From positions 1,550,001 to 1,614,000 of the forward strand of contig NZ_JAGFPE010000001.1 in NCBI RefSeq assembly GCF_025962655.1: 64,000 nucleotides of DNA, in the 5' to 3' direction. A program made the translations under genes and the position numbers. The first letter of the stretch is position 1. Each line of letters starts with the position of its first letter. This DNA comes from Candidatus Symbiopectobacterium sp. NZEC151 (GTDB lineage: Bacteria > Pseudomonadota > Gammaproteobacteria > Enterobacterales > Enterobacteriaceae). A model generated the notes under the pieces. It saw nothing but the letters and a program-made list of their open reading frames with translations. It ran no database searches and was not told where the DNA came from. Positions 33,633-44,064 of the stretch are shown piece by piece.

Positions 33633-34646
33633 ATGGGCGATAGCATTCTCTCTCAAGCAGAAATTGACGCATTGCTCAACGGCGGCAGTAGTGATGACGC
33701 CAGCAGTGCCAACGCCGCCGCGAAATCGGACGGCGATGTCAAACCTTATGATCCCAATACGCAGCGACGTGTCGTTCGTGAACGTATGCAAGCGTTGGAG
33801 ATCATCAATGAACGCTTTGCACGTCAATTCCGTATGGGGTTATTCAACCTGTTACGGCGTAGCCCGGATATCACCGTTGGCGCCATTAAAATACAGCCTT
33901 ACCATGAGTTCGCGCGCAACTTGCCTGTGCCGTCGAACCTGAACCTGATCCACCTGAAGCCGTTGCGTGGTACGGCGCTGTTCGTGTTTTCACCAAGCCT
34001 GGTATTCATTGCGGTAGACAACCTGTTCGGCGGTGATGGCCGCTTTCCCACCAAAGTGGAAGGACGCGAGTTCACCAACACCGAGCAGCGTATCGTAAAG
34101 CGCATGCTGCGTTTGGCGCTTGATGCCTATGGCGAAGCCTGGAATGCCATCTACAAACTCGACATCGAGTATGTACGTTCAGAGATGCAGGTAAAATTCA
34201 CCAACATCACCACATCACCGAACGATATTGTGATAACAACGCCTTTTCATGTTGAAATCGGTACGTTGTTGGGTGAGTTCAGCATCTGTATCCCCTTCTC
34301 GATGATTGAACCGTTGCGCGAAGTGCTGACCAATCCGCCATTGGAAAACTCACGCCAGGAAGATAAGAATTGGCGCGAAACGTTAGCCAAGCAAGTACAA
34401 CATTCTGAATTGGAGTTGGTGGCCAATTTTGTGGATATACCGCTGCGGCTTTCCAAAGTATTGAAACTTCAGCCGGGTGATGTACTGCCTATTGATAAAC
34501 CCGATCGCATCATTGCACACGTCGATGGCGTTCCGGTACTGACCAGCCAATACGGCACGCTGAATGGGCAATATGCTTTGCGCGTCGAACATTTGATTAA
34601 CCCTATTTTGAATTCTCTAAATAATGAGGAACAGCCCAATGAGTGA
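33633..34646 (+). CDS. fliM: flagellar motor switch protein FliM
   Basis: C-ring component of 337 residues that receives phospho-CheY. The N-terminal CheY-binding segment is intact (MGDSILSQAEIDALLNGG). It is followed by the CheC-like middle domain (LRGTALFVFSPSLVFIAVDNLFGG, LFGGDGRFPT) and the C-terminal SpoA-like domain (LSKVLKLQPGDVLPIDKPDRIIAHVDGVPVLTSQYG). It lies five bases after fliL and overlaps fliN by eight bases. Confidence 0.97.
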   Translation: MGDSILSQAEIDALLNGGSSDDASSANAAAKSDGDVKPYDPNTQRRVVRERMQALEIINERFARQFRMGLFNLLRRSPDITVGAIKIQPYHEFARNLPVPSNLNLIHLKPLRGTALFVFSPSLVFIAVDNLFGGDGRFPTKVEGREFTNTEQRIVKRMLRLALDAYGEAWNAIYKLDIEYVRSEMQVKFTNITTSPNDIVITTPFHVEIGTLLGEFSICIPFSMIEPLREVLTNPPLENSRQEDKNWRETLAKQVQHSELELVANFVDIPLRLSKVLKLQPGDVLPIDKPDRIIAHVDGVPVLTSQYGTLNGQYALRVEHLINPILNSLNNEEQPNE

Positions 34647-35049
34647 CACCAAGCAACCGTCCGACGACAAGGAATCCGTGGACGATCTGTGGGCTGATGC
34701 GTTTAACGAGCAACAAGCCGCAGAAAAACCAAGCGCAACGGACAATATCTTCAAAAGCCTGGATCCTAGCGATGCACTCGGCAGCTTGCAGGATATTGAC
34801 CTGATCCTTGATATTCCGGTGAAGCTGACGGTTGAGCTCGGTCGGACCAAGATGACCATTAAAGAGCTGCTGCGTTTAACGCAGGGCTCCGTAGTGGCGT
34901 TAGACGGGTTGGCCGGTGAGCCCTTGGATATTCTGATCAACGGCTATCTGATTGCTCAGGGTGAAGTGGTGGTGGTATCGGATAAATACGGGGTTCGTAT
35001 TACGGATATTATTACGCCTTCTGAGCGGATGCGTCGTTTGAGTCGCTAA
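34639..35049 (+). CDS. fliN: flagellar motor switch protein FliN
   Basis: C-ring protein of 136 residues. The C-terminal SpoA domain is almost identical to E. coli FliN (DIPVKLTVELGRTKMTIKELL, GSVVALDGLAGEPLDILING, DKYGVRITDIITPSERMRRLSR). The frame opens at 34624, but the ATG at 34639 begins MSDTKQPSDD like E. coli FliN. Its stop overlaps the fliO ATG by one base (TAATG). Confidence 0.97.
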   Translation: MSDTKQPSDDKESVDDLWADAFNEQQAAEKPSATDNIFKSLDPSDALGSLQDIDLILDIPVKLTVELGRTKMTIKELLRLTQGSVVALDGLAGEPLDILINGYLIAQGEVVVVSDKYGVRITDIITPSERMRRLSR

Positions 35050-35477
35050 TGGCCGATACCCAACCTCTTGCCCCTGCGCCGTCGGCACCGACCTCTCATG
35101 CCACGACGCAGGTTGCCACAGCTCCCTTCCCCGCCAGTTCGTTGCTTACCCAGGTAGGCACCGTGCTGGTGGGCGTTTTGATACTCATCCTGGCGATTGC
35201 CTGGGTGGTGCGTAAGCTCGGCTTAACCCCGCCCGTCAGACAAAATAAGCTGGTCAAGGTAGTTTCAAGCTGCCAGGTTGGGCAACGCGAACGCGTTGTG
35301 GTGGTCGAAATTGAGGATACCTGGCTGGTACTGGGTGTAACGGCACAACAGATTACGCCCTTGCACACCCTGCCCGCTCAAGAAATGGACGACGCGCCTG
35401 CTGGCGAGATGGCCCTACCGGCCAATTTCCGGCAATTATTAAATAAAGTCATCAAACGTCCGGAAAAATCGGAATGA
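35049..35477 (+). CDS. fliO: flagellar export assembly factor FliO
   Basis: The 142-residue membrane protein helps assemble the FliP ring. It has a long Ala/Pro/Thr-rich N-terminus, one membrane helix ([23 protein letters not shown]), and the cytoplasmic domain with [40 protein letters not shown], the FliO signature. It is about 20 residues longer than in E. coli, all at the N-terminus. It starts on the last base of the fliN stop and overlaps fliP by four bases. Confidence 0.93.
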   Translation: MADTQPLAPAPSAPTSHATTQVATAPFPASSLLTQVGTVLVGVLILILAIAWVVRKLGLTPPVRQNKLVKVVSSCQVGQRERVVVVEIEDTWLVLGVTAQQITPLHTLPAQEMDDAPAGEMALPANFRQLLNKVIKRPEKSE

Positions 35478-36247
35478 AAGTGCGTGTTCATGTTCCATTG
35501 TTATCCATGCTAAAGCGTGGACTGCCGGCACTTGCCGCGGTTATGGTGCTGTTTAGCCCCGCTGTCTGGGCACAGTTGCCGGGCATCATTAGCCAACCCC
35601 TTGCCAACGGCGGTCAGAGTTGGACATTACCGGTTCAAACGCTGGTTTTCCTGACGTCATTGACGTTTATCCCGGCGACCATGCTGATGATGACCTGTTT
35701 TACGCGCATCATCATCGTGCTGGGTTTGTTGCGTAACGCATTAGGCACTCCTACCGCTCCCCCCAACCAGGTGTTGCTGGGGTTGACGCTGTTTCTGACT
35801 TTTTTCATCATGTCACCGGTTCTGAACCGTGTTTATGATGAGGCCTACGTGCCGTTCAGTCAGGATCAGATCAGCATGCAAACGGCTATTGAGCGTGGCG
35901 CTCAGCCTTTACGCGAATTTATGCTGCGCCAGACACGGCAATCCGATCTGGCATTGTTTACCCGTCTGGCTCAGATGGGCGAGATCCAGGGACCAGAAGC
36001 GGTTCCGATGCGCGTATTGGTTCCTGCGTTTGTCACCAGTGAATTGAAAACCGCCTTCCAGATTGGCTTTACCATTTTTATCCCTTTTTTGATTATCGAC
36101 CTGGTGGTTGCCAGTGTGCTGATGGCGCTCGGTATGATGATGGTGCCACCGGCCACCATTTCGTTGCCGTTCAAGCTTATGCTGTTCGTGCTGGTTGACG
36201 GGTGGCAATTGTTGCTTGGTTCACTCGCGCAAAGTTTTTACAGTTAA
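35474..36247 (+). CDS. fliP: flagellar export gate protein FliP
   Basis: Export-gate subunit (257 residues) with a cleavable signal peptide ([19 protein letters not shown]). The conserved core follows ([77 protein letters not shown]). FliP, FliQ and FliR form the helical gate inside the MS ring. Length agrees with E. coli (245) plus a slightly longer leader. Confidence 0.97.
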   Translation: MKVRVHVPLLSMLKRGLPALAAVMVLFSPAVWAQLPGIISQPLANGGQSWTLPVQTLVFLTSLTFIPATMLMMTCFTRIIIVLGLLRNALGTPTAPPNQVLLGLTLFLTFFIMSPVLNRVYDEAYVPFSQDQISMQTAIERGAQPLREFMLRQTRQSDLALFTRLAQMGEIQGPEAVPMRVLVPAFVTSELKTAFQIGFTIFIPFLIIDLVVASVLMALGMMMVPPATISLPFKLMLFVLVDGWQLLLGSLAQSFYS

Positions 36248-36266
36248 TTCCTACTAAGGTCGCCCG

Positions 36267-36536
36267 ATGACGCCAGAATCCGTAATGGCTTTAGGCTATG
36301 AAGCAATGAAGGTCGCACTGGCACTCGCAGCCCCACCGCTGCTGTCAGCGCTGTTTAGCGGCCTGATTATCAGTCTGTTACAGGCGGCAACCCAGATCAA
36401 CGAAATGACGCTGTCCTTTATCCCTAAAATTCTGACGGTGTTTTTCACACTGGTGATTGCGGGACCCTGGATGCTTAGCTTGATGCTGGATTACATGCGC
36501 ACGCTGTTCGGCCAACTGCCAACGATCATCGGCTAG
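36267..36536 (+). CDS. fliQ: flagellar export gate protein FliQ
   Basis: The 89-residue protein forms two membrane hairpins in the export gate. Family features are [48 protein letters not shown] and [17 protein letters not shown]. Length equals that of E. coli FliQ. It lies 19 bases after fliP and two before fliR. Confidence 0.97.
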   Translation: MTPESVMALGYEAMKVALALAAPPLLSALFSGLIISLLQAATQINEMTLSFIPKILTVFFTLVIAGPWMLSLMLDYMRTLFGQLPTIIG

Positions 36537-36538
36537 CC

Positions 36539-37330
36539 ATGCTGACGCTTGATAGCACACAGTGGGAGATCTGGGTCAATCAGTTCCTGTTGCCCCTGAT
36601 ACGCATTCTGGCGTTAATCACCACCTGCCCGGTGTTCAATGAGCGTGCAGTTCCGGCTCGCGTGAAGATCTGCCTCGCCGTTGTGATTACCCTGCTGGTC
36701 GCCCCCTACTTGCCCGTCAATACCACACCGATATTTTCTGTTGGCGGTATCTGGATCATTATTCAACAGTTACTTATCGGCGCTGCGCTCGGATTCACCA
36801 TGCAATTGTCCTTCGCCGCGGTCAGGTTATCGGGAGAGCTTATCGGTATGCAAATGGGGCTGGCCTTTGCCACCTTTTTTGACCCCACCGGTGGGCCGAA
36901 CATGCAGGTACTGGCACGCTTTCTCAATATCCTGGCGATGTTGCTGTTTATGGCATTCAACGGCCATTTATGGATGATCTCACTGATTGCCGACAGCTTT
37001 TATACCTTGCCAATCAGTACTGCACCGCTCAGTGGTGATGGTTTTCTGGGACTGGCCCGGGCAGGAAGCATGATATTTATTAACGGCATGATGCTTGCCC
37101 TGCCGCTGATTACACTGCTGCTGGCACTCAATATCTCGCTCGGTTTGTTAAACCGCGTTGCCCCTCAGCTCACCGTGTTTGTGATTGGTTTTCCACTGAC
37201 ATTAAGCGTGGGAATCATGACGCTCGGTATGCTGCTTTTCCTGTTAGCCCCTTTCACCGAACACCTGTTCAGTGAAATCTTCAACGTTCTCGCTGACGTG
37301 CTGACCAAACTGGGACGAACCCCCGGATAG
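36539..37330 (+). CDS. fliR: flagellar export gate protein FliR
   Basis: Export-gate membrane protein of 263 residues with several hydrophobic segments. Diagnostic blocks are [49 protein letters not shown] and [26 protein letters not shown]. It ends the fliLMNOPQR operon. The 173 bases to the convergent flgL stop hold only a short AT-flanked hairpin (AAATGGC/GCCATTT, 37421-37436), which might be a weak bidirectional terminator. Confidence 0.96.
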   Translation: MLTLDSTQWEIWVNQFLLPLIRILALITTCPVFNERAVPARVKICLAVVITLLVAPYLPVNTTPIFSVGGIWIIIQQLLIGAALGFTMQLSFAAVRLSGELIGMQMGLAFATFFDPTGGPNMQVLARFLNILAMLLFMAFNGHLWMISLIADSFYTLPISTAPLSGDGFLGLARAGSMIFINGMMLALPLITLLLALNISLGLLNRVAPQLTVFVIGFPLTLSVGIMTLGMLLFLLAPFTEHLFSEIFNVLADVLTKLGRTPG

Positions 37331-37503
37331 ACCCGCCGACAATGATTTAGGGCATTGCCAGCGCAGTGACTCGGTTTTAAGGGGATCGGGAATGCAGGCA
37401 GATAAGGGAACAAAAACAAAAAATGGCACGCCATTTAAAAAATGACATGCCCAAAGAACACGCCCGGTTTAAGCGTATTCAAATCTGTGCTGCATCACTG
37501 CTT

Positions 37504-38466
37504 TTACCTGTTAATTTGGAACAGTGACATTCCCTGCATATTTTGGTAGGTGGTGTAAGCCGCCTGTAAAGAGGCCTGCTGCATGATATAGGAGGAAATA
37601 GCCGGAACCCAGTCGGTATCCACTAACGCGCTCTTTGCCTGCGAGTTAGCCATTTTGCGATCGGCGCCAATGGCATCAAGCTGATCGAGCTCTTGCGACT
37701 GGATACCAATGCTTGATTCAACGGAGGAGACGTTATTCAGTGAGTTGCGTAGCCCACGGTTTGCCGTATCCAATGCAGCCTGAAGTGCCTCTTGTGCAGC
37801 AGTATCACCGTCCGCGATAGGGGTTCTCAAGGCATTGATGGCGATATCCAGGGTGGCAAACAGATCTTTCTGCACTGAACCATCGGGTTCTTTTGCTGCA
37901 TCCCCCGTCGCGCTGTTGAATACATCCGGCCCGACATTACTCACCGTCATGGTACGATTTGAATCAACCTGCTGTGAAATCGGCGTGAAACCACCGACAT
38001 AACTCACGACTTTGGTAGTAGGATCCTGCACGTAGGGCGCGGTCGTGGTCTGATAACCAGCAAAAATGTAATTGCCATTGCCATCTGTGGTATTGGCGAT
38101 GTTCAACAGCTGCGCTTTGAGACCTTCCAGTGCTTGAGCCTGAGTAGTACGGTCATCATTACTTTTTATGCCACCCGAACTGATAACTTCGGAGGACGCC
38201 GTCGTTACTGCGTCAACGATACTTCCCAACACCGACAACTCCAGTGACATGTTCTGACGAGAGAACGTTCTGGCGAGCGTGAACTGATCCGTTTCCGCCT
38301 GCGCCTGACCGATCATGATAGCCTGAGAAGCAGCGATAGGATCGTCTGAAGGTGTAGTTACCTTGGTGCCCGTGGCCAACTGCTCACCGGCCTTTTGCCA
38401 AATGGACTGACCATTCAGAATACCGTTCATATTCTGCTGATATATCATGCTGGTGCTTAAACGCAT
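37504..38466 (-). CDS. flgL: hook-filament junction protein 3
   Basis: Secreted junction protein (320 residues) between the hook and the filament. It resembles flagellin at both ends: MRLSTSMIYQQNMNGILNGQ at the N-terminus and SYIMQQASLQAAYTTYQNMQGMSLFQINR at the C-terminus. It is 30 bases downstream of flgK and is probably co-transcribed from the sigma-28 promoter before flgK as well as from the flgB operon. Confidence 0.95.
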   Translation of the reverse strand: MRLSTSMIYQQNMNGILNGQSIWQKAGEQLATGTKVTTPSDDPIAASQAIMIGQAQAETDQFTLARTFSRQNMSLELSVLGSIVDAVTTASSEVISSGGIKSNDDRTTQAQALEGLKAQLLNIANTTDGNGNYIFAGYQTTTAPYVQDPTTKVVSYVGGFTPISQQVDSNRTMTVSNVGPDVFNSATGDAAKEPDGSVQKDLFATLDIAINALRTPIADGDTAAQEALQAALDTANRGLRNSLNNVSSVESSIGIQSQELDQLDAIGADRKMANSQAKSALVDTDWVPAISSYIMQQASLQAAYTTYQNMQGMSLFQINR

Positions 38467-38496
38467 GGTATAAATTCCTCTTTATTCGATCGCCAA

Positions 38497-40188
38497 TTAG
38501 CTGCGCATGGTGAGCAGCGCGTCAAAAAGTGCCTGTGCGGTTTTAATCACTTGCGCGTTTGCCATGTAATACTGCTGGTAACGCATCAAATCGCCATATT
38601 CTTCGTCCAGGTTTACCCCAGACACCGATTGCTGCTCGGCCGTTAACTGTTTCACCACATTTTGCTGTGAAGTGTTATTGATTTTCAGCGCGCTGGTCTG
38701 GTTGCCAATATCCCCCACGATGCCCGCATAGGCTCCCGAGAAGGTGGCATTACCGCCAACAATCTTCTGATTCTGCAAGGCCAGCAGCGCCTTGGCATTG
38801 GTATTGTCACTCGCGCCGCCAGATTCGCCGGGCACTGGATTACCATTTTCGTCAAGCTTGGTCGATGCTGCCGCCACCGCCTTCGGATCGGTGATGGCAA
38901 CGCTCATATCGATAATCACGTCGCTGACCGGCTTAAGCAGATAGGTATCGCCAGCCGCCAACGGGGTGCTTCCTGCCGTGACGGTGACTTCAAGGCCGTC
39001 AAAGGTCAGCTTGCCGGTAACAGGATCCGGTGTCAGACCTGACACGGTGGTATTGGTTGCAGTGCGCGTAACATCCCATGATGTGCCGTTGAAGCGCATC
39101 GAGTAATCCGTAGCCTGCACGGCGGAAGTGTCTTTATAAGACGCACTCAGCACCGCATTGCCAGTATTTCTACTGTTCTCGTAAGCGACAGGGCCACCAA
39201 AATTAAAGAAATTCTCGCCAGGGTTACCCTCATAGTCATACCCGGCTTTATGTTGGGTATTGAACGCATCCGAGAATGCCAGCGCCAATTGGTTGACCTG
39301 GTTACGTGTGGTATCAAGGGTATCGGTTCTGAAAGAGATTAACCCGCCAAGTTTACCGCCGGAGATGGAGGTGTCACGAAGCTCGCTGACGCCAACGGTA
39401 GGATCGTCATACCCAATGGAAACACGCTGCGGGTCACTGCTGGAGGCAACCGGAACCAAATCAAAGCTGCGCGTGCCCTGAACCAGGTTCATGCCATTTT
39501 TAAGCGACACATGGTAAATAGAGCCATCTTGAACCGTAACATCCACGCCCACCAGTTTATTGAGGTCATTCACCAACTGATCGCGCTGATCCAGCAGATC
39601 GTTGGGTTGAGCTCCCTGATTAGCACCCTGCAAGCGGGTAATCTCTTTGTTGAGATTGGCAATCTGGCTGGAGTAGGTATTTACCTGGCCGAGCACACTT
39701 TTAATTTCGCTGTTAATGCTGGAATCCATGTCGCGCAGGTATTTGTCGGTGACCTTAAACTGGTTCACCAGCCCTTGCGCTTTACCAATCATGGTTTGAC
39801 GCGCAGAAGAGTCGCCTGCGTTATTGGCCACGTTTTGCAGGTTGGTAAAAAACTCCTGCAAGGAGGACGAGAGATTGGTGGTACTGCTTGCCAACAAGTT
39901 ATCAATTTTTGAGATTTGTTCGTAGCTGGTGGTCACCGAACTGCTGGTGCTTTGCGCTGCACGCAGTTGGTTGGCAATAAAATCGTTGTAATCACGATTG
40001 ATTGAAACCAAATTCACACCGTTACCAACATAGGCATTACCGTTCTTCGTGCCCGATGCTTGCTCAAGCAGCACGGTCTGGCGGCTATATCCAGTCACCG
40101 CTTGGTTACTGATATTGTTACTGACCGCGCTTAATGCTGCTTGCGCTGCCTTCAGCCCACTCATCGCAGTATTTACTAAATTGGCCAT
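38497..40188 (-). CDS. flgK: hook-filament junction protein 1
   Basis: Secreted hook-associated protein (563 residues). It has MANLVNTAMSGLKAAQAALSAVSNNISN at the N-terminus, the junction-typical SYEQISKIDNLLASS, and the C-terminal VNLDEEYGDLMRYQQYYMANAQVIKTAQALFDALL. The frame opens at 40224, but the ATG at 40188 has AAGGA seven bases upstream and begins at the conserved N-terminus. It is about ten residues longer than the Salmonella protein, in the variable middle. Confidence 0.95.
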   Translation of the reverse strand: MANLVNTAMSGLKAAQAALSAVSNNISNQAVTGYSRQTVLLEQASGTKNGNAYVGNGVNLVSINRDYNDFIANQLRAAQSTSSSVTTSYEQISKIDNLLASSTTNLSSSLQEFFTNLQNVANNAGDSSARQTMIGKAQGLVNQFKVTDKYLRDMDSSINSEIKSVLGQVNTYSSQIANLNKEITRLQGANQGAQPNDLLDQRDQLVNDLNKLVGVDVTVQDGSIYHVSLKNGMNLVQGTRSFDLVPVASSSDPQRVSIGYDDPTVGVSELRDTSISGGKLGGLISFRTDTLDTTRNQVNQLALAFSDAFNTQHKAGYDYEGNPGENFFNFGGPVAYENSRNTGNAVLSASYKDTSAVQATDYSMRFNGTSWDVTRTATNTTVSGLTPDPVTGKLTFDGLEVTVTAGSTPLAAGDTYLLKPVSDVIIDMSVAITDPKAVAAASTKLDENGNPVPGESGGASDNTNAKALLALQNQKIVGGNATFSGAYAGIVGDIGNQTSALKINNTSQQNVVKQLTAEQQSVSGVNLDEEYGDLMRYQQYYMANAQVIKTAQALFDALLTMRS

Positions 40189-40273
40189 GTAAACGTCCTT
40201 TCCACGGGCATGAATCCCATACAAATAAAACTTATACAGAAAGTGATTTGCTCACTTTCATCGCTAATACCAG

Positions 40274-40300
40274 TTATCGGCAAGACAGGAAAAACCTTCA
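40274..40300 (-). promoter_or_regulatory. flgK: sigma-28 promoter of flgKL
   Basis: The minus strand reads TGAAGGTT (40293-40300), 11 bases, then GCCGATAA (40274-40281). The -10 is perfect and the -35 matches six of eight positions. It lies between flgJ and flgK, where E. coli also has a class 3 promoter. Confidence 0.85.
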
Positions 40301-40308
40301 GAGAAAAA

Positions 40309-41280
40309 TCAAAACAGTTGGCTTAAATCATGGGTATAAGCTTTGACCGCTTTTTCACTGGTATTCTTCATCTGCTGAATCATGTTGATCAGTTTTTGCG
40401 CATACTGCGGATCGGTCGCATAGCCCGCACGCTGCAAGGCATGAGCGGCTTGCTCAGCGGTTCCCGCCGCCGCCACGTTGCTATAACGCGGGTTATTGGT
40501 CAGCAATTTGACGTAATCACCCAGCGCATCCCGATAGGAGTCATACACGCGGAAGCTGGCCTTGACCTTCTTGGCCACGCCATCTTCATATTCGGTTGTG
40601 GTGATCTCGGTGACAGGACCGTCCCAGTTGCTGCCCGCTTTAATACCAAACAGGTTGTGGCTGGGGCGACCATCCGCCGTCGGGATTTCGCGCTGTCCCC
40701 AACCGGACTCCAGCGCCGCCTGGGCCATAATCAGGTGATGGGGAATGCCGCTTTGCTGGCTGGCCATCTGCGCCGGTCCGGCAAGTTGCGAAATGAAATT
40801 GCTGCTGGACAGCGGCAACGCTGACCCCATGGAGGGCAATTTTGGCACCGCTTTGCGTACCATCTGCTCCACTTCGGCTGTCGGCATGGTTCTGAGCAAG
40901 GCACCGTCAAAACGCAACGGCACGGCAGGGGCATTTTCCTCTGCGGCCGCCGCAGAAGGCACGCCCGCATTTTGCGTAGACGTCAGTTGCTTGACCATCA
41001 CATCCGCCAGCCCCAGTCCTTTGCCAGAGGCAATCTGCTGCCCGACCTGCTGATCGTACATCGAGGTATAAAGCCGCGTTTGATCGTTATTCAGCAACCC
41101 ATCTTCCAGTGAAGCCGAGCGCATGCTTTTCATCATCAGTTGGACAAAAATGCCTTCCATCTGGCGCGCAACCGCTCGAATCCCCTCTTTACTCTGCGGA
41201 TCGCTAGAGACTTCACGCTTGAGCGAATTTAATGACTGCGCGTCATACGCAGCATTATTGAGCGACTGAATATCGGCCAT
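40309..41280 (-). CDS. flgJ: rod-cap protein and peptidoglycan hydrolase FlgJ
   Basis: The 323-residue, two-domain secreted protein. The N-terminal rod-capping half has MADIQSLNNAAYDAQSLNSLK and EGIFVQLMMKSMRSASLEDGLL. The C-terminal glucosaminidase/muramidase half has HHLIMAQAALESGWGQREIP with the catalytic glutamate, followed by HNLFGIKAGSNWDGP. It opens the peptidoglycan so the rod can pass. The frame opens at 41319, but the ATG at 41280 gives the conserved N-terminus and lies one base after the flgI stop. Both domains are intact, as in enterics. Confidence 0.96.
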   Translation of the reverse strand: MADIQSLNNAAYDAQSLNSLKREVSSDPQSKEGIRAVARQMEGIFVQLMMKSMRSASLEDGLLNNDQTRLYTSMYDQQVGQQIASGKGLGLADVMVKQLTSTQNAGVPSAAAAEENAPAVPLRFDGALLRTMPTAEVEQMVRKAVPKLPSMGSALPLSSSNFISQLAGPAQMASQQSGIPHHLIMAQAALESGWGQREIPTADGRPSHNLFGIKAGSNWDGPVTEITTTEYEDGVAKKVKASFRVYDSYRDALGDYVKLLTNNPRYSNVAAAGTAEQAAHALQRAGYATDPQYAQKLINMIQQMKNTSEKAVKAYTHDLSQLF

Positions 41281-41281
41281 A

Positions 41282-42391
41282 TTAGATGATTTCCAGTTTA
41301 GCGCGCAGACAACCTGCACTCTGCATCGCTTGTAAAATTGACATCAGCTCCATCGGCGTTGCGCCCAGAGAGTTTAATGCGCGAACCACATTGTTCAGGT
41401 TGGCGCTGGCGTTAACCCGTTGCAATGCGCCGCCGCCCTGCTGAAGCGAAATCTCGGTTTGCGGCGTCACCACCGTTTGACCACCGGCCAGCGGGGTATC
41501 CGGCTGACTAACCACATTTTGCTGGTTGATAGTGACAGAGAGATTACCCTGCGCAATGGCACAGCTTTGCAGGGTCACTTCGCGGTTCATCACCACCGAT
41601 CCGGTGCGAGAGTTAACGATAACCTTGGCATCCTGAACGCCGATATTGACATCGATATTCTGGACATCAGCCAGAAAACGCACTTGCGAACTGTTTCCGC
41701 GCGGCGCAATCACCTGAATGGTGCGCGAATCAACCGGTGCCGCACTGCCGCCCAACCCGGAGCGGTTAATGGCATCACTGACGCGCTGCGCCATGGAGAA
41801 GTCATCCTGCTTCAGTTGCAGCATGATCAAATTAGAGGCACCAAAGGTGGAAGGCAGTTCGCGTTCGATCACCGCACCGTTGGTGATACGCCCGCCCGCC
41901 AATTGGTTAACCTGCACACTGCTGCCGCCTGCGGCAGCACCGGCACCGCCGACCAGCACGTTACCCTGCGCCAAAGCGTAAACCTGATTGTCTACCCCTT
42001 TGAGTGGGGTCATCAATAACGTACCGCCGCGTAGACTTTTGGCATTACCCATCGAGGAGACAACCACGTCAATCGCTTGCCCGGTACGCCCAAACGCCGG
42101 CAGTTTCGCCGTGACCATCACCGCTGCCACGTTTTTCAACTGCATGTTGGTACCCGCCGGTACGGTGATACCCAACTGTGACAGCATGTTGGTCAGGGTT
42201 TGGGTGGTAAAGGGGGTTTGCATGGTCTGGTCACCCGACCCATCGAGCCCGACCACCAAACCATAACCAATCAAAGAGTTTTCCCGCACGCCTTGTATAT
42301 CAACAAGGTCACGGATCCTGTCGGCCTGCGATGACGCAGGCATGAAAGCCACCAAGGCTAACATCAGGCTAAAAAACGACGCGATCCGCAT
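41282..42391 (-). CDS. flgI: flagellar P-ring protein FlgI
   Basis: Periplasmic P-ring subunit of 369 residues with a signal peptide ([23 protein letters not shown]). The conserved mature start is [33 protein letters not shown], and the end is [37 protein letters not shown]. Assembly is assisted by FlgA (47874-48545). It lies 20 bases after flgH in the flgBCDEFGHIJ operon. Confidence 0.97.
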   Translation of the reverse strand: MRIASFFSLMLALVAFMPASSQADRIRDLVDIQGVRENSLIGYGLVVGLDGSGDQTMQTPFTTQTLTNMLSQLGITVPAGTNMQLKNVAAVMVTAKLPAFGRTGQAIDVVVSSMGNAKSLRGGTLLMTPLKGVDNQVYALAQGNVLVGGAGAAAGGSSVQVNQLAGGRITNGAVIERELPSTFGASNLIMLQLKQDDFSMAQRVSDAINRSGLGGSAAPVDSRTIQVIAPRGNSSQVRFLADVQNIDVNIGVQDAKVIVNSRTGSVVMNREVTLQSCAIAQGNLSVTINQQNVVSQPDTPLAGGQTVVTPQTEISLQQGGGALQRVNASANLNNVVRALNSLGATPMELMSILQAMQSAGCLRAKLEII

Positions 42392-42411
42392 TCTGTACCT
42401 CTTTACTTAGC

Positions 42412-43128
42412 TTAGAACGGAGAAACGTTGAGGAAGAAACGCTGCAACCAACCCATATTTTGCGCTTCATTAATGTAACCGTTGCCCACATATTCGATAC
42501 GCGCATCCGCCACCTGCGTGGAAGGAACGGAGTTAGCACCGCTGATGGTTCTTGGGTTCACGATACCGGAAAAACGGATAAATTCAGTACCCTGATTGAT
42601 GGCAATCTGCTTTTCACCGACCACCTGCAAGTTACCGTTAGCCAACACCTGCCCCACCGTCACCGTGATCGTACCACTGAAGGTGTTATTGGCATTGGCG
42701 CCGCCTTTACCGGCAAAGTCATTTTTACCCTCGGCGGCCACATCGGCGCGATTATTGCCCAGCGGCCCTTCAAGGTAGCGTGGCACCGTGGTCATACCAA
42801 ACGAGGTGGAACCGTCGCGGCTGGCAGAAGCAGAAGAACTTTTGCTGGCGCTGACATTTTCCTGCAAAACAATGGTCAGAATATCACCGACATTGCGCGG
42901 TCGACGGTCTTCAAACATCGGCTGATAGCCATAATTCATCGGCTGAACCGCCTGGAAGATGGAGCCATTGGGCGCGGCTGCCGTTGGCGGCGCGGGCTGG
43001 GCCGAGGTGGGACCGGTAACCACTTTATCATGAGGAATATAGGCGCAACCGCTTAGCGTCAACATCACGACCAACGCCAGCGAACGCGGCTGGCACAACG
43101 GTTTGATAACCGGCTTTTGCATCATCAT
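42412..43128 (-). CDS. flgH: flagellar L-ring lipoprotein FlgH
   Basis: Outer-membrane L-ring subunit of about 238 residues. A type II signal peptide ends in the lipobox LSGC (Cys near residue 28), so the mature protein is lipid-anchored. Then come [30 protein letters not shown] and the C-terminal [44 protein letters not shown]. The start is a run GTG-ATG-ATG-ATG; the first ATG (43128) was taken, but no clear ribosome-binding site distinguishes them. Confidence 0.96.
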   Translation of the reverse strand: MMMQKPVIKPLCQPRSLALVVMLTLSGCAYIPHDKVVTGPTSAQPAPPTAAAPNGSIFQAVQPMNYGYQPMFEDRRPRNVGDILTIVLQENVSASKSSSASASRDGSTSFGMTTVPRYLEGPLGNNRADVAAEGKNDFAGKGGANANNTFSGTITVTVGQVLANGNLQVVGEKQIAINQGTEFIRFSGIVNPRTISGANSVPSTQVADARIEYVGNGYINEAQNMGWLQRFFLNVSPF

Positions 43129-43253
43129 CACTACGGATATCGCCTTAAAAGGTTGCCCATTTATTCATGCTCAACGGGGCAATGACAGAGGTAAAGCGGG
43201 TAACCGAAGCATCACCGTTTTATCCTTGTCACCGCCCCGTTAATCGCCCGGTT

Positions 43254-44036
43254 TTACAACTGGGTCAGTTTCTGCAACATCTGATCGGAAGAAGAGATCG
43301 CCTTACTGTTGATCTCATACGCACGCTGCGTCTGGATCATCGAGACCAATTCTTCTGCCACGTTGACGTTAGACGTTTCGACAAATTTTTGGTACAGCAA
43401 CCCGGCACCGTTCAAACCCGGGTTGGTTTCATTTGGCGCACCGGAACTGGTGGTTTCCAGATAGAGGTTTTCACCAATACTTTCCAAACCGCTGTCATTG
43501 ATGAACGTTGCCAAGGTCAACTGCCCGATCTGGTTCATCGCTGTTTGGCCTTGCAGCTTCACGCTGACGATGCCATCACGCCCAATGGAGAGCTCGGTGG
43601 CATTGGCCGGGATAGTAATGGCTGGCTGTACCAGATAGCCGCCAGAAGTTACCAACTGGCCGTTTCCGTCCAGTTGAAACGCACCATCGCGCGTGTAGGA
43701 CGTCGTCCCATCAGGCATTTGCACCTGGAAGAAACCTTGCCCACGAATCGCAACGTCTTTGGAATTACCGGTTTCCGTCATGCCACCTTGGGTATGAATA
43801 CGTTCGGTTGATACCGGACGAACCCCTGTCCCTAATTGCAGCCCGGAAGGCAACGTCGTTTGCTCAGAAGACTGGGCACCCGGCTGGCGAATGGTTTGAT
43901 ACAGCAGATCTTCAAACACGGCACGTTGGCGTTTAAAACCATTGGTGCTGACGTTCGCCAGGTTGTTGGAGATAACGTCCATATTGGTTTGCTGTGCGTT
44001 CAAACCGGTTTTTGCAATCCATAACGAACGGATCAT
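43254..44036 (-). CDS. flgG: distal rod protein FlgG
   Basis: Secreted rod protein of 260 residues, the same length as in E. coli. It shows [47 protein letters not shown], the defining FlgG N-terminus, and the C-terminal [37 protein letters not shown]. It forms the distal rod that crosses the P and L rings. It lies 126 bases upstream of flgH and 28 bases after flgF. Confidence 0.97.
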   Translation of the reverse strand: MIRSLWIAKTGLNAQQTNMDVISNNLANVSTNGFKRQRAVFEDLLYQTIRQPGAQSSEQTTLPSGLQLGTGVRPVSTERIHTQGGMTETGNSKDVAIRGQGFFQVQMPDGTTSYTRDGAFQLDGNGQLVTSGGYLVQPAITIPANATELSIGRDGIVSVKLQGQTAMNQIGQLTLATFINDSGLESIGENLYLETTSSGAPNETNPGLNGAGLLYQKFVETSNVNVAEELVSMIQTQRAYEINSKAISSSDQMLQKLTQL

Positions 44037-44064
44037 AAAGCAACTCCTTCACGCAATGAGCGCG

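Noticed and set aside
37421-37436. Short palindrome AAATGGC/GCCATTT between fliR and flgL as a terminator
   Set aside because: The stem is AT-rich with a two-base loop. It is mentioned in the fliR entry, but it is too weak to list as a feature.
42460-43056. 198-residue plus-strand ORF opposite flgH
   Set aside because: Antisense shadow of a fully conserved flgH; no ribosome-binding site or protein family features.
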